A stretch of 64,000 nucleotides of DNA from CAIWMF01 sp964402065 (GTDB lineage: Bacteria; Verrucomicrobiota; Verrucomicrobiia; Chthoniobacterales; UBA6821): the NCBI GenBank assembly GCA_964402065.1, contig CAYOAN010000006.1, forward strand, positions 62,001-126,000. Reading direction: 5' to 3'. Positions 23,238 to 31,454 of this stretch are shown piece by piece; position 1 is the first letter of the stretch, and each line of letters opens with the position of its first letter. The notes beneath the pieces are model-generated. The model saw only the letters and a list, made by a program, of their open reading frames with translations. It searched no databases and was not told where the DNA came from. Both the position numbers and the translations under genes were made by a program.

Positions 23238-25637
23238 TTATTTCGTCGGTAGTCCCGGAATATATTTTGCCCGCCAGGCGGGATGCTTTGCAGAGCCCTC
23301 CGAAATATACTCAAAAAGTTTACTTACCGGAAAAAAGATAATCCCTGGAATTCCACGGACATTGAGTCGAACGCTCATATTCATGCGATCTTCTAAATAA
23401 AAAATATCACCTGCTCCAATCATCGTAAAAGCATTGCTATAAATAGAGAGATTCTTTGTATTGATAACCCCTTGCTCCACCGTAAAGTCAGCTGTAGCGC
23501 GGTTTGCAGCCTGATACCCCAAGCCAGGAATAACATCATTCATCAATACTGAGAGCGGCCCAAAAATTGGCATGGCATAGACACTCCCATCTTTGATTAA
23601 AAGATGTCCGTTTCCTTTCATTGCATAGTCATCACCGGTCACTGTTGTGAAATGATAATCGCTGCTGAGTTTTCCTTGAGACGTATCATAATCAAAATAG
23701 AGCTTGGTCAAACTTTTAAAATCAACGCCATCCAAAGTCACATCCGCTCCATAGCTTCCATCTCCTGGAACGATAGAAACATCTGCTTTAATAGCAGCGC
23801 TTCCACCAAAGAGCGAAGCTTGTGGAATATCGACTAAGAGCTTTTGCTTGCTGATCAAAACATCGCCTTCCACTTGTTGAAATGTCAGATTTTTTTTGAG
23901 GAGCGTGTAATCGAGTCCCTGAGGAGCCTTTAACTCAACTTTGAAATTATTTTTTTGGGGATCTTTCAATCCTAACACTCCCGTGACCATTGTCTCAGGC
24001 GGCTGATGAAATCGATAGTCTAAGAGCGACTGGGCAATGCGCGGATCAATCCACATCAAGATAGGAACAGGATCTAAATTAGCATGAACCCCAGGGAAAC
24101 GTACTTCCTGATTTTTAATGTCATAAATGCACGTTCCTTCAGCTTTTGTTGCTCCAATTTTTGTTAAAATATTTTGAAATGTGAAAGCTCCATCCTTAAG
24201 TTGAAAATCAGCTGCTACACTGTCAACCCAGGCATTGCGCATAGAAGAAGGCCCAAGCAGCAAAGTGCCAACACCATTCCAAGAAAAGAAATCCCCTCCA
24301 GGAGAAGTCCCTTCAAAGCTCAATTTCAAAGGTTCTTTAAAATTTGTGACCGCGAGTGTCTTTTGAAAATTCCCTCGTGCGGCCGGCAACAGTAATTGCG
24401 GAAGTACTACGAGATTGATTCTAGCACGCTGATCTTGTGCGGCTGCCATGAAGTCGGCATGAAGAGAGCCCGGCGTTCCAGCCATCTCAAAATCTCGCAT
24501 GAGAAAAGTCCCATGATCAAAAATTGCGCCCATGGTGAGATGGTCCATCTCCACACCTCGATAAGAAAAGGCTCCCGCCTGTACGTGGACTTCTCCATTT
24601 ATTAAGGTTGTTCCCGTTTTCCAATCAGCACCCACTGTTCCCTCTAGGTGAGGCGGTTCTTTCCAAGACCAATCAGCAGGAGAAAAATCTTTTTTTAAAG
24701 CCGCTCCTGCCATGCTTACAAAATTTGCGCTGCCTGAAAAATGAAGCGTCGCTTCTTGTTGCTGAAAATCAAGACTCCCCCAGCTGTGTAACTCTCCCAC
24801 CTTATCTTCGATACAAAACTGCTGTAATTTTAAAGCCTGATGCTCATATTCCATATCAGCAGTAATATTGTTTACCGACACGCCATCATAGCGACAAGCG
24901 CCTCCTCGAAACGCGATACGATCAGCACGAAGAGTCTCTAAGTGTGTTAAATCACCACTGACTTCCATTTCTAAAATAGGGGGCGCTTCCTCCCACTGTA
25001 GTTTTTTTAAATCTTCCTGAATCATCACAATGGTTTGCGCAATTTTTCCAGGACCTCCACTTGGAATAGGATTAGGCGCAAATGTTTTTGGATTTAAAAA
25101 ATTGCCACGCACTCGAACATGAATTCCACAAAGATGAAAGGAAGCATCGTTAAGGCTGATTTGTCCTGGCGGAGAGACGATGGTTGCCTCTACATGATGG
25201 AGCTGCAACCGAGGTTCTTCCTCTCTTCCAAGAGGAACATCAATTGTTGCATGTCGTAATTGAAAAGATTCTACTTCGATTTTTCCATGCGCCAGCGCTG
25301 CTAACTGCGGCAAGATCGTGACTCGATTAGCATGCACTAAGAGCCGGTGCGTCTCATTTTTTTCTAAAATTCGAAGATCAGTAGCTTTTAACCCTGATCC
25401 CAACGTGAAAGAAAGACGCCCTACTTTCACATCATAAAAATTTCCTGACAAAGCTTTTTCTACACTCCCACGAATCCCATCTCCAAGCCCATAAAAATGA
25501 GCAACGAATAAGATCATTGGAATTCCGACAACAATAAAAACAGCGAGACCTTGCAATAAGCGCGCAATCAAATGCCGAAGAAAGATCTCTCCATACTGCC
25601 AGAGCTTTCGAGTTTGCTGTTGAGAGGAAAGTTGCAT
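23238..25637 (-). CDS. AsmA-like inner-membrane protein
   Basis: About 799 aa. One N-terminal membrane helix (LLQGLAVFIVVGIPMILFVAHFYGL) is followed by a long repetitive beta-rich region, as in AsmA/TamB/YhdP-type proteins proposed to help lipid transport across the periplasm. The C-terminal part has the AsmA-2-like run LSSDYHFTTVTGDDYAMKGNGHLLIKDGSVYAMPIFGPLSVLMNDVIPGLGYQAANRATADFTVEQGVINTKNLSIYSNAFTMIGAGDI. The ATG at 25637 (MQLSSQQQ) is preferred; an upstream ATG at 25673 would add 12 residues. Subfamily is not certain. Confidence 0.75.
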   Translation of the reverse strand: MQLSSQQQTRKLWQYGEIFLRHLIARLLQGLAVFIVVGIPMILFVAHFYGLGDGIRGSVEKALSGNFYDVKVGRLSFTLGSGLKATDLRILEKNETHRLLVHANRVTILPQLAALAHGKIEVESFQLRHATIDVPLGREEEPRLQLHHVEATIVSPPGQISLNDASFHLCGIHVRVRGNFLNPKTFAPNPIPSGGPGKIAQTIVMIQEDLKKLQWEEAPPILEMEVSGDLTHLETLRADRIAFRGGACRYDGVSVNNITADMEYEHQALKLQQFCIEDKVGELHSWGSLDFQQQEATLHFSGSANFVSMAGAALKKDFSPADWSWKEPPHLEGTVGADWKTGTTLINGEVHVQAGAFSYRGVEMDHLTMGAIFDHGTFLMRDFEMAGTPGSLHADFMAAAQDQRARINLVVLPQLLLPAARGNFQKTLAVTNFKEPLKLSFEGTSPGGDFFSWNGVGTLLLGPSSMRNAWVDSVAADFQLKDGAFTFQNILTKIGATKAEGTCIYDIKNQEVRFPGVHANLDPVPILMWIDPRIAQSLLDYRFHQPPETMVTGVLGLKDPQKNNFKVELKAPQGLDYTLLKKNLTFQQVEGDVLISKQKLLVDIPQASLFGGSAAIKADVSIVPGDGSYGADVTLDGVDFKSLTKLYFDYDTSQGKLSSDYHFTTVTGDDYAMKGNGHLLIKDGSVYAMPIFGPLSVLMNDVIPGLGYQAANRATADFTVEQGVINTKNLSIYSNAFTMIGAGDIFYLEDRMNMSVRLNVRGIPGIIFFPVSKLFEYISEGSAKHPAWRAKYIPGLPTK

Positions 25638-25761
25638 CTCTAAAACTACACCACTCAAGTTATGGTGATGCAATAAATGTTTTTATTGTTTTTGCCCTGC
25701 GTTGTCATAAAAGCCATTTATGCGCACTGCCGCAGCCTTTTATAAACTCTGTCCAAGCATA

Positions 25762-26013
25762 GCTTGAATGAGATGGAAAGAGGATTTGAAGTTCACAAAA
25801 TAAAAATATCGTTTTTAAAATTGAAAAGGGGACGTTAGAAGCGCCGACATTTTTTTTTAGGATAAGGCCGAAGATAACGTAAGATCTGAGAACGCAGTCC
25901 TAACGAAAAAGAGCAAGCTTATGTCCTGCCTTTTTCAATTTAATACACTATAAATTATAAGACTCAGTTTGAATAGAAGCTGAAAAATAGCTTCACTATA
26001 AGACGCACAAGAG
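25762..26013. repeat. Family D spacer copy interrupted by an A element
   Basis: 25765-25809 (GAGATGGAAAGAGGATTTGA, then GTTCACAAAATAAAAATAT) and 25959-26010 (AAGACTCAGTTTGAATAGAA and onward) match contiguous sequence in the 12.3-13.1 kb array. Between them lies an A element. This is the clearest insertion footprint in the window. Confidence 0.85.
25810..25958. repeat. Family A palindromic element inserted in D sequence
   Basis: The arms TTTTTAAAATTGAAAAGG and CTTTTTCAATTTAATACACT face each other. The core lacks the 19 bases between two direct CCGAAGAT copies seen in full A elements, so the covarying hairpin is deleted. A duplicated TAT at the junction is possible. Confidence 0.85.
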
Positions 26014-26019
26014 GTTTCT

Positions 26020-28251
26020 TTACAGCAGCGATTGTGGATCAACATCAATCGTCACAATAACGCCACTAGGAAAGGAGTTTTTTGCAAGAAGAGATCTTAA
26101 AACATCTCCCATTTTTTTGACTGACTTTCCTTTGAGCGCAATGTGAAAACGATATTGCCCATGAGCACGCTCTAGCGGTGCTGGAACAGCTTCGCCAACA
26201 TCAACGCTTGCAGATAAAGCCTGGCGTAGTTTTTTTTGAAAATCTGCTGCAACAAAAGCAACACGCTCCTGCACTTTACCGCGCAGCTGCACCAAGATCA
26301 TCCGTTGAAAAGGAGGGTATCCAAACTGTTTTCGTAGCGCTATCTCTTGCTCAAAAAATCCATGATAATCGTGATGCCTCGCAAATTGAATAGAAGGACT
26401 CACCGGCGTATAGGTTTGAATCATGACCTCCCCTTCGCGATCGCCGCGCCCCGCACGCCCTGCAACCTGGGTCAAGAGCTGGAATGTCCGCTCCCCTGCA
26501 CGAAAGTCAGGCGCATGCAAACTAGTATCAGCGTTAATAATTCCTACTAGCGTCACATTTGGAAAGTCGAGTCCCTTTGCAATCATCTGAGTTCCAATTA
26601 AAATATCAATCTGTCGACTTCGAAAACGCTCTAACGTTTTTTGGTAGACTCCTTTTCCCTTCATCGTATCGGTATCCATTCGCGCTAAGCGAGCCTCTGG
26701 GAACGCCTGCTGAATAGCCGCTTCTACGCGCTGTGTCCCCATGCCGCGTTGTAAAATAGCTGGATCTCGACACTCGGGACATTGTGTTGGTAATTTTTTT
26801 GTTACGCCACAAAGATGACAAACAAGCATGTTGCTAGTGCGATGAAATGTCAGCCCCAAGCTACAATGAGGACATTCGCAAACATAGCCACATTGTTGAC
26901 AAAGAAGCGAACTTGCAAAACCACGTCGATTAAGAAAAAGAATGATCTGCTCCGATTTTTCTAATCGTGCTGCAATGGCCTTTCGAAGAGGAAAAGAAAG
27001 CACTCCATCAGCTTGTTTTCCGCGCACTTGTAAGCGCAGATCAAGAATTCGCACAAGCGGCATCTTTTGATGATCAGCCCTCAAGGGAAGCTCGAGCAAA
27101 CGATACTTAGAATCTGTTTTCAACGTTGTTGCAGTTACTAAATTAGAGGGGCCTTGCACTGCTCCTCCGCTGAATAGGCCGGGTGCCAGCCCTACTGCTA
27201 CAGCAGCGTTACCGCCATCCGTAGGCTTTGAAGATAGGTTCTGTGTATTTTGAAAACTTTCGATGGATGGCGTAGCACTTCCTAAAACAATGGGACATTG
27301 TTCAAGATAAGCCCGCATGACGGCAACATCACGTGCATGATAGCGTGGCGACTCTTCTTGCTTGTAACTTCCTTCGTGCTCCTCATCAACAATGATAAGA
27401 CCTAGCTTGTGAAGTGGTGCAAAAACCGCACTTCTAGCGCCAATTGCAATCCTCGCCTCACCCCGATGTAGTCGTAGCCATTCCTCGTGGCGCTCGCCCT
27501 CAGTAAGATGACTATGTAACACAGCAATCAATTGCTTGCCCATTGTTGTTTCAAAGCGTGTACGAAATCGCTCCACCGTTTGTGGCGTCAACGAAATCTC
27601 TGGAACAAGCACTAGAGCGGATTTGCCAAGTGCTAATGTTTTTTCAATAGCCCGTAAATAGACTTCGGTTTTGCCGCTTCCTGTTACACCATGCAAGAGA
27701 AACGGGCGAGAATGAGCCGTTTTTTTCTCATCAACTAATTCCAATTCTTGGCAAAGAATTTTAACTACTTTTTCTTGATCAGAATTTAATGTTGGGCGTG
27801 GCGTTGGTATGATTGTTTCCTCTTGAAAAAGATCAGGCGAGGACCGACGCTTTCTTTTTTTCTTTGCCTCGCGAATACTCCCCGGAAGCAACGTTCTCAA
27901 AACCATGTGTAATGGCGTCACATAATAATCAGACATCCACTCTGCTAACCTCATCAGCACTGGCGAAAGGAGCGGCGCCTCTTCTGAAATTAAAATACGA
28001 GAGACTGGCTTTACATTTGCAAACTCACTCTTTCCTCGGAGTTCCAGCACCGTTCCAAAAACTTCTTCACGCCGCAACGGTACAGCAACCCGACTTCCAA
28101 CAACAACCTTCCCGTTCAAAGCCTGAGGAATAGCATAATCGAGAAGTGTTCCTTTCGATTGGTCAACAAGGATACGGGCAATGGGATAAAGAAAACTCAC
28201 GTGAATGAAAAAGAGAGATGTGGTGAAAGAATGGTTGCCTTTTTCTTTCAT
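26020..28251 (-). CDS. priA: Primosomal replication-restart helicase
   Basis: About 743 aa from ATG 28251; a GTG at 28200 (VSFLYPIARILVDQ) would fit the family N-terminus better. The N-terminal 3'-DNA-binding domain is followed by Walker A GVTGSGKTEVYL, DEEH, SATPS, zinc-binding cysteines (CQQCGYVCECPHC...CHLCG...CPEC) and the helicase C motifs (IGTQMIAKGLDFPNVTLVG, QVAGRAGRGDREGEV). It restarts stalled forks. Between SATPSIESFQNTQN and SKYRLLELPLRAD there is an extra low-complexity stretch of about 40 residues (TDGGNAAVAVGLAPGLFSGG...) absent from the usual family layout. Confidence 0.95.
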   Translation of the reverse strand: MKEKGNHSFTTSLFFIHVSFLYPIARILVDQSKGTLLDYAIPQALNGKVVVGSRVAVPLRREEVFGTVLELRGKSEFANVKPVSRILISEEAPLLSPVLMRLAEWMSDYYVTPLHMVLRTLLPGSIREAKKKRKRRSSPDLFQEETIIPTPRPTLNSDQEKVVKILCQELELVDEKKTAHSRPFLLHGVTGSGKTEVYLRAIEKTLALGKSALVLVPEISLTPQTVERFRTRFETTMGKQLIAVLHSHLTEGERHEEWLRLHRGEARIAIGARSAVFAPLHKLGLIIVDEEHEGSYKQEESPRYHARDVAVMRAYLEQCPIVLGSATPSIESFQNTQNLSSKPTDGGNAAVAVGLAPGLFSGGAVQGPSNLVTATTLKTDSKYRLLELPLRADHQKMPLVRILDLRLQVRGKQADGVLSFPLRKAIAARLEKSEQIILFLNRRGFASSLLCQQCGYVCECPHCSLGLTFHRTSNMLVCHLCGVTKKLPTQCPECRDPAILQRGMGTQRVEAAIQQAFPEARLARMDTDTMKGKGVYQKTLERFRSRQIDILIGTQMIAKGLDFPNVTLVGIINADTSLHAPDFRAGERTFQLLTQVAGRAGRGDREGEVMIQTYTPVSPSIQFARHHDYHGFFEQEIALRKQFGYPPFQRMILVQLRGKVQERVAFVAADFQKKLRQALSASVDVGEAVPAPLERAHGQYRFHIALKGKSVKKMGDVLRSLLAKNSFPSGVIVTIDVDPQSLL

Positions 28252-28330
28252 CAAATGGCCAACACTCTTTGCAGAATGTTTGAAAATTCGAATCCGATCC
28301 TACCAAAATTTTTTTACTCATTCCACCTCT

Positions 28331-28490
28331 CTATAGTTATTAGAGAGTTTTAAAAAGATGACAGCATTTTTAACTGAAAGAGCGCGTTAGGAGCACTGAC
28401 ATTTTTTCTTAAGACAAGACCAACAATCGAGATCCTGTCCCGACATTGTAACATCTGAAATGCACCGCTTAGAACCAAGTACAAGCTGAT
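28331..28490. repeat. Degenerate family A element
   Basis: CTATAGTTATTAGAGAG is followed by AACTGAAAGAGCGCGTTAGG and ACATTTTTTCTTAAGACAAG, matching the A left arm and core with many changes. The right arm is not recognisable. It lies between the priA start and the end of the pseudopilin gene, which otherwise holds nothing. Confidence 0.5.
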
Positions 28491-28526
28491 GGCAGCTCCT
28501 TCGTTATTTGCTAAATTATAAATCGC

Positions 28527-29123
28527 CTACTCCAACGGAAGGCCCACCACATTCCCAATCATACGGCTATTATTAAGTTGTTGAGGCAACAGAATAACGC
28601 CATCTCCTCCACGATGAATAATAACACAACCTTGGTTTCCATATGGTTTAACGGTGGGATCAAGCGTGATAGTCACATCGCGCCCACTCCCATGAACAGT
28701 AGCATTGCGCGTGATTAAAAAAATGGAGTCGCTCTCACTGTTGTCTTGCACAGGATACACCTTGAAGGCTATTTCACGAGCTGTTGTTGGCATTGTTGTG
28801 ACAGACACTCCAGGAGCTGAAAGAAGTTTGCACCATTCATTAGTTGATATGGCGCCCGAACAGAGGGCTGTAGCCCATGTTGAAAAACTTGGCACAGCCT
28901 CATCCCCAGGCCATCCAGAACATGCAGAACCAAGCGTTGCCGCATCCAAGGCCATGGTTTGTGCCGCCAAATAAAGTTGGCGTCCGTTGCTCAATGTCTG
29001 CGTCATTTGGCCTTTCGTGAGCGCTTTTAAAATATTGGGAAGAGCCAACGATGTAAGAAGAGCAATGATGGCGACAACAACAAGAAGCTCAACAAGAGTG
29101 AAGCCAGAAGAACGTTTTTTCAT
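28527..29123 (-). CDS. Type II secretion/type IV pilin-like pseudopilin
   Basis: 198 aa. Starting MKKRSSGFTLVELLVVVAIIALLTSLALPNI, it has a textbook prepilin cleavage site (SG/FTLVE) with Glu at mature position 5 and a hydrophobic helix. The globular part has paired cysteines but no identified subtype. The ATG at 29123 overlaps the glgB stop (ATGA). No other type II or type IV assembly gene is in the window; such orphan pseudopilins are common in PVC bacteria. Confidence 0.85.
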   Translation of the reverse strand: MKKRSSGFTLVELLVVVAIIALLTSLALPNILKALTKGQMTQTLSNGRQLYLAAQTMALDAATLGSACSGWPGDEAVPSFSTWATALCSGAISTNEWCKLLSAPGVSVTTMPTTAREIAFKVYPVQDNSESDSIFLITRNATVHGSGRDVTITLDPTVKPYGNQGCVIIHRGGDGVILLPQQLNNSRMIGNVVGLPLE

Positions 29124-31405
29124 GAATGAGGAACTTTGAGATAGAGCGTACTTAATGGCGGCAGATCTATCACAATCGAGTTCCAAAAGCGATGAGAATG
29201 TTGCTGATCAGCTTCAACTGCTGGTGGCAAGCAGAGTCCACTTCCACCAAAACATCCTGCATCACTATTAAAAATAATTTCATACCTTCCAAGACGAGGA
29301 ACACCAAGACGGTAGTTATAGCGCGGAACGGGTGTTGCATTAACAATGACGATGATGTCAGAACCCTCAAACGATTTTCTTAAAAAAGACCAAACAGTAT
29401 TTTCATTGTCACTAAAATCAATCCACTCAAAGCCGCTGTGCTCATCATCGCATTGCCAAAACGCAGCCTCTTCTCGATACAGCTTGTTAAGCTCTTTAAC
29501 GAGAAGCTGCATTCCATGATGCGGGGCATATTGCAAGAGATGCCAATCGAGACTTTGTGCGTGATTCCATTCCCTCCATTGAGCAAGTTCACCACCTTGA
29601 AATAATAATTTTTTCCCAGGATGTCCCCACATCCATGACAAGAAGAGACGTAAATTTGCAAATTTTTGCCAATCATCTTCAGGCATTTTGTTCAGTAACG
29701 ATCCTTTCCCATGAACCACCTCGTCATGACTTAATACGAGAATGAAATGTTCATGATAGGCATAGAGCATTGAAAAAGTGATCTCCCCTTGATGATGCTT
29801 GCGGAAAATTGGCGATCGACTGATATAGCGTAGTGAATCATTCATCCACCCCATATTCCACTTGAAGCCAAAGCCGAGCCCTCCATCATAGGTAGGCTTG
29901 GAAACAGCAGGCCATGCGGTTGATTCCTCTGCAATCATCATGATGCCTGGATGACGCGAGTAGCAAATTTCATTACAGCTTTTGATAAAATCGACCGCCT
30001 CAAGATTTTCACGTCCCCCAAAAATATTTGGCGTCCATTCTCCCTCCTTACGCGAATAGTCGAGATAAAGCATCGAAGCAACCGCATCGACCCGCAATCC
30101 ATCGATGTGATATTCCGAAAACCAGTAGAGTGCATTAGCAATGAGAAAATTGCGGACCTCACTTCGACCATAGTTGAAAATGAGCGTTCCCCAATCTCGA
30201 TGCTCCGCGCGACTCGGATCATCATGCTCGTAGAGGGCCGTCCCATCAAACTGAGCAAGCCCATGCGCATCACGCGGAAAGTGGCCTGGCACCCAATCAA
30301 GAATGACACCAATGCCCGCTTGATGAAGACGATCGACAAGATAACGAAAATCATCTGGCTTTCCAAAACGACTGCTCGGCGCAAAAAAATTCACAACTTG
30401 ATAACCCCATGACCCCTCAAAAGGATGCTCCATTACCGGCATAAGCTCCACATGCGTGAAGCCCATTTCTTTGACATAGGCCACTAACTGATCAGCAAGC
30501 TCAAAATAACTAAGGGGGCGGTTATTATCTTCAGGCACTCGTCTCCAAGAACCGAGATGGACTTCATAAATTGACATCGGCTTGTGATATCGATCTACAC
30601 TAGCTCGTGAGGTCATCCACTCTTCATCACTCCATTGATAGCGCCCAAGATCATAGACCATACAAGCGGTGCGCAAATCATGCTGAGCAAAGGTGCCATA
30701 CGGATCAGTTTTTAAAAAAAGATCCCCATATGGCCCACGAATTTCAAATTTATAGTGTGCTCCTTCGTAAACCTCTGGAATAAAAATTTCCCAAATGCCC
30801 GAAGAGCCAAGACGCCGCATCATATGAAAACGCCCATCCCAATGATTGAAATCCCCCACCACGCTCACACGCTGCGCATTTGGCGCCCAGACTGCAAAAC
30901 AAGTCCCAGTCACACTTCCAATCGTTCGAAGGTGCGCCCCGAGATGGTTGTAAATCTCCCAATGCCGCCCCTCACCATGAAGAAAAAGATCAAGGTCGCC
31001 GATCTGTGGATCAAATGCATACGGATCATGAATAGATCTGACATTGCCATTTCCATCCGTAATTTCTAGCAAATAGGGGTCAGTCCCTGATATTGCGTAT
31101 TTTGGTGCCAGTTCATTAGTTTTTGCATCTAACTCTAAAATGTGAAAACCCTGCTCCCCTTTTTTGATGTTAACAACAAGCTCAAAAAGTCCTCGCTCTT
31201 CGACACAAAGCAGTTCAAACTCTCCCCACGCTGCTTTCCACTTCACGCTCTGTGCTCCCGGATACCAAACGCGCAGAACAGCCTCCGAAGTCGAATGCGG
31301 ATGAAATCCTAACACCCGATGCGGATCGCTGTGCCTCAACTCAAGCAGCGGATAGAGATCGTCGTCGGAAAGTTGGGAGCGGATTTTTGAAGAAGCTAGC
31401 TTCAT
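29120..31405 (-). CDS. glgB: 1,4-alpha-glucan branching enzyme
   Basis: 761 aa from ATG 31405 (MKLASSKIRSQLSDDDLYPLL). Two N-terminal carbohydrate-binding domains (RVLGFHPHSTSEAVLRVWYPGA; FAVWAPNAQRVSVVGDFNHWDGR) precede the GH13 barrel. Catalytic motifs are DGLRVDAVASMLYLDYSR (nucleophile Asp), MMIAEESTAWP (acid Glu) and LVLSHDEVVHGKGSL. It adds alpha-1,6 branches to glycogen. Longer upstream starts exist but lack family similarity. It is divergent from the 874-aa gene with 49 bases between, and coupled to the pseudopilin gene. Confidence 0.97.
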   Translation of the reverse strand: MKLASSKIRSQLSDDDLYPLLELRHSDPHRVLGFHPHSTSEAVLRVWYPGAQSVKWKAAWGEFELLCVEERGLFELVVNIKKGEQGFHILELDAKTNELAPKYAISGTDPYLLEITDGNGNVRSIHDPYAFDPQIGDLDLFLHGEGRHWEIYNHLGAHLRTIGSVTGTCFAVWAPNAQRVSVVGDFNHWDGRFHMMRRLGSSGIWEIFIPEVYEGAHYKFEIRGPYGDLFLKTDPYGTFAQHDLRTACMVYDLGRYQWSDEEWMTSRASVDRYHKPMSIYEVHLGSWRRVPEDNNRPLSYFELADQLVAYVKEMGFTHVELMPVMEHPFEGSWGYQVVNFFAPSSRFGKPDDFRYLVDRLHQAGIGVILDWVPGHFPRDAHGLAQFDGTALYEHDDPSRAEHRDWGTLIFNYGRSEVRNFLIANALYWFSEYHIDGLRVDAVASMLYLDYSRKEGEWTPNIFGGRENLEAVDFIKSCNEICYSRHPGIMMIAEESTAWPAVSKPTYDGGLGFGFKWNMGWMNDSLRYISRSPIFRKHHQGEITFSMLYAYHEHFILVLSHDEVVHGKGSLLNKMPEDDWQKFANLRLFLSWMWGHPGKKLLFQGGELAQWREWNHAQSLDWHLLQYAPHHGMQLLVKELNKLYREEAAFWQCDDEHSGFEWIDFSDNENTVWSFLRKSFEGSDIIVIVNATPVPRYNYRLGVPRLGRYEIIFNSDAGCFGGSGLCLPPAVEADQQHSHRFWNSIVIDLPPLSTLYLKVPHS

Positions 31406-31454
31406 GAACAGTGAGGCTACCAACAATTGAACAAGACAAGAACATTTTTCTATC

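Noticed and set aside
29951..30412. 153-aa plus-strand frame and a 148-aa minus-strand frame within glgB
   Set aside because: Both overlap the conserved catalytic region of glgB; their Arg/Ile/Ser-rich composition is that of shadow frames.
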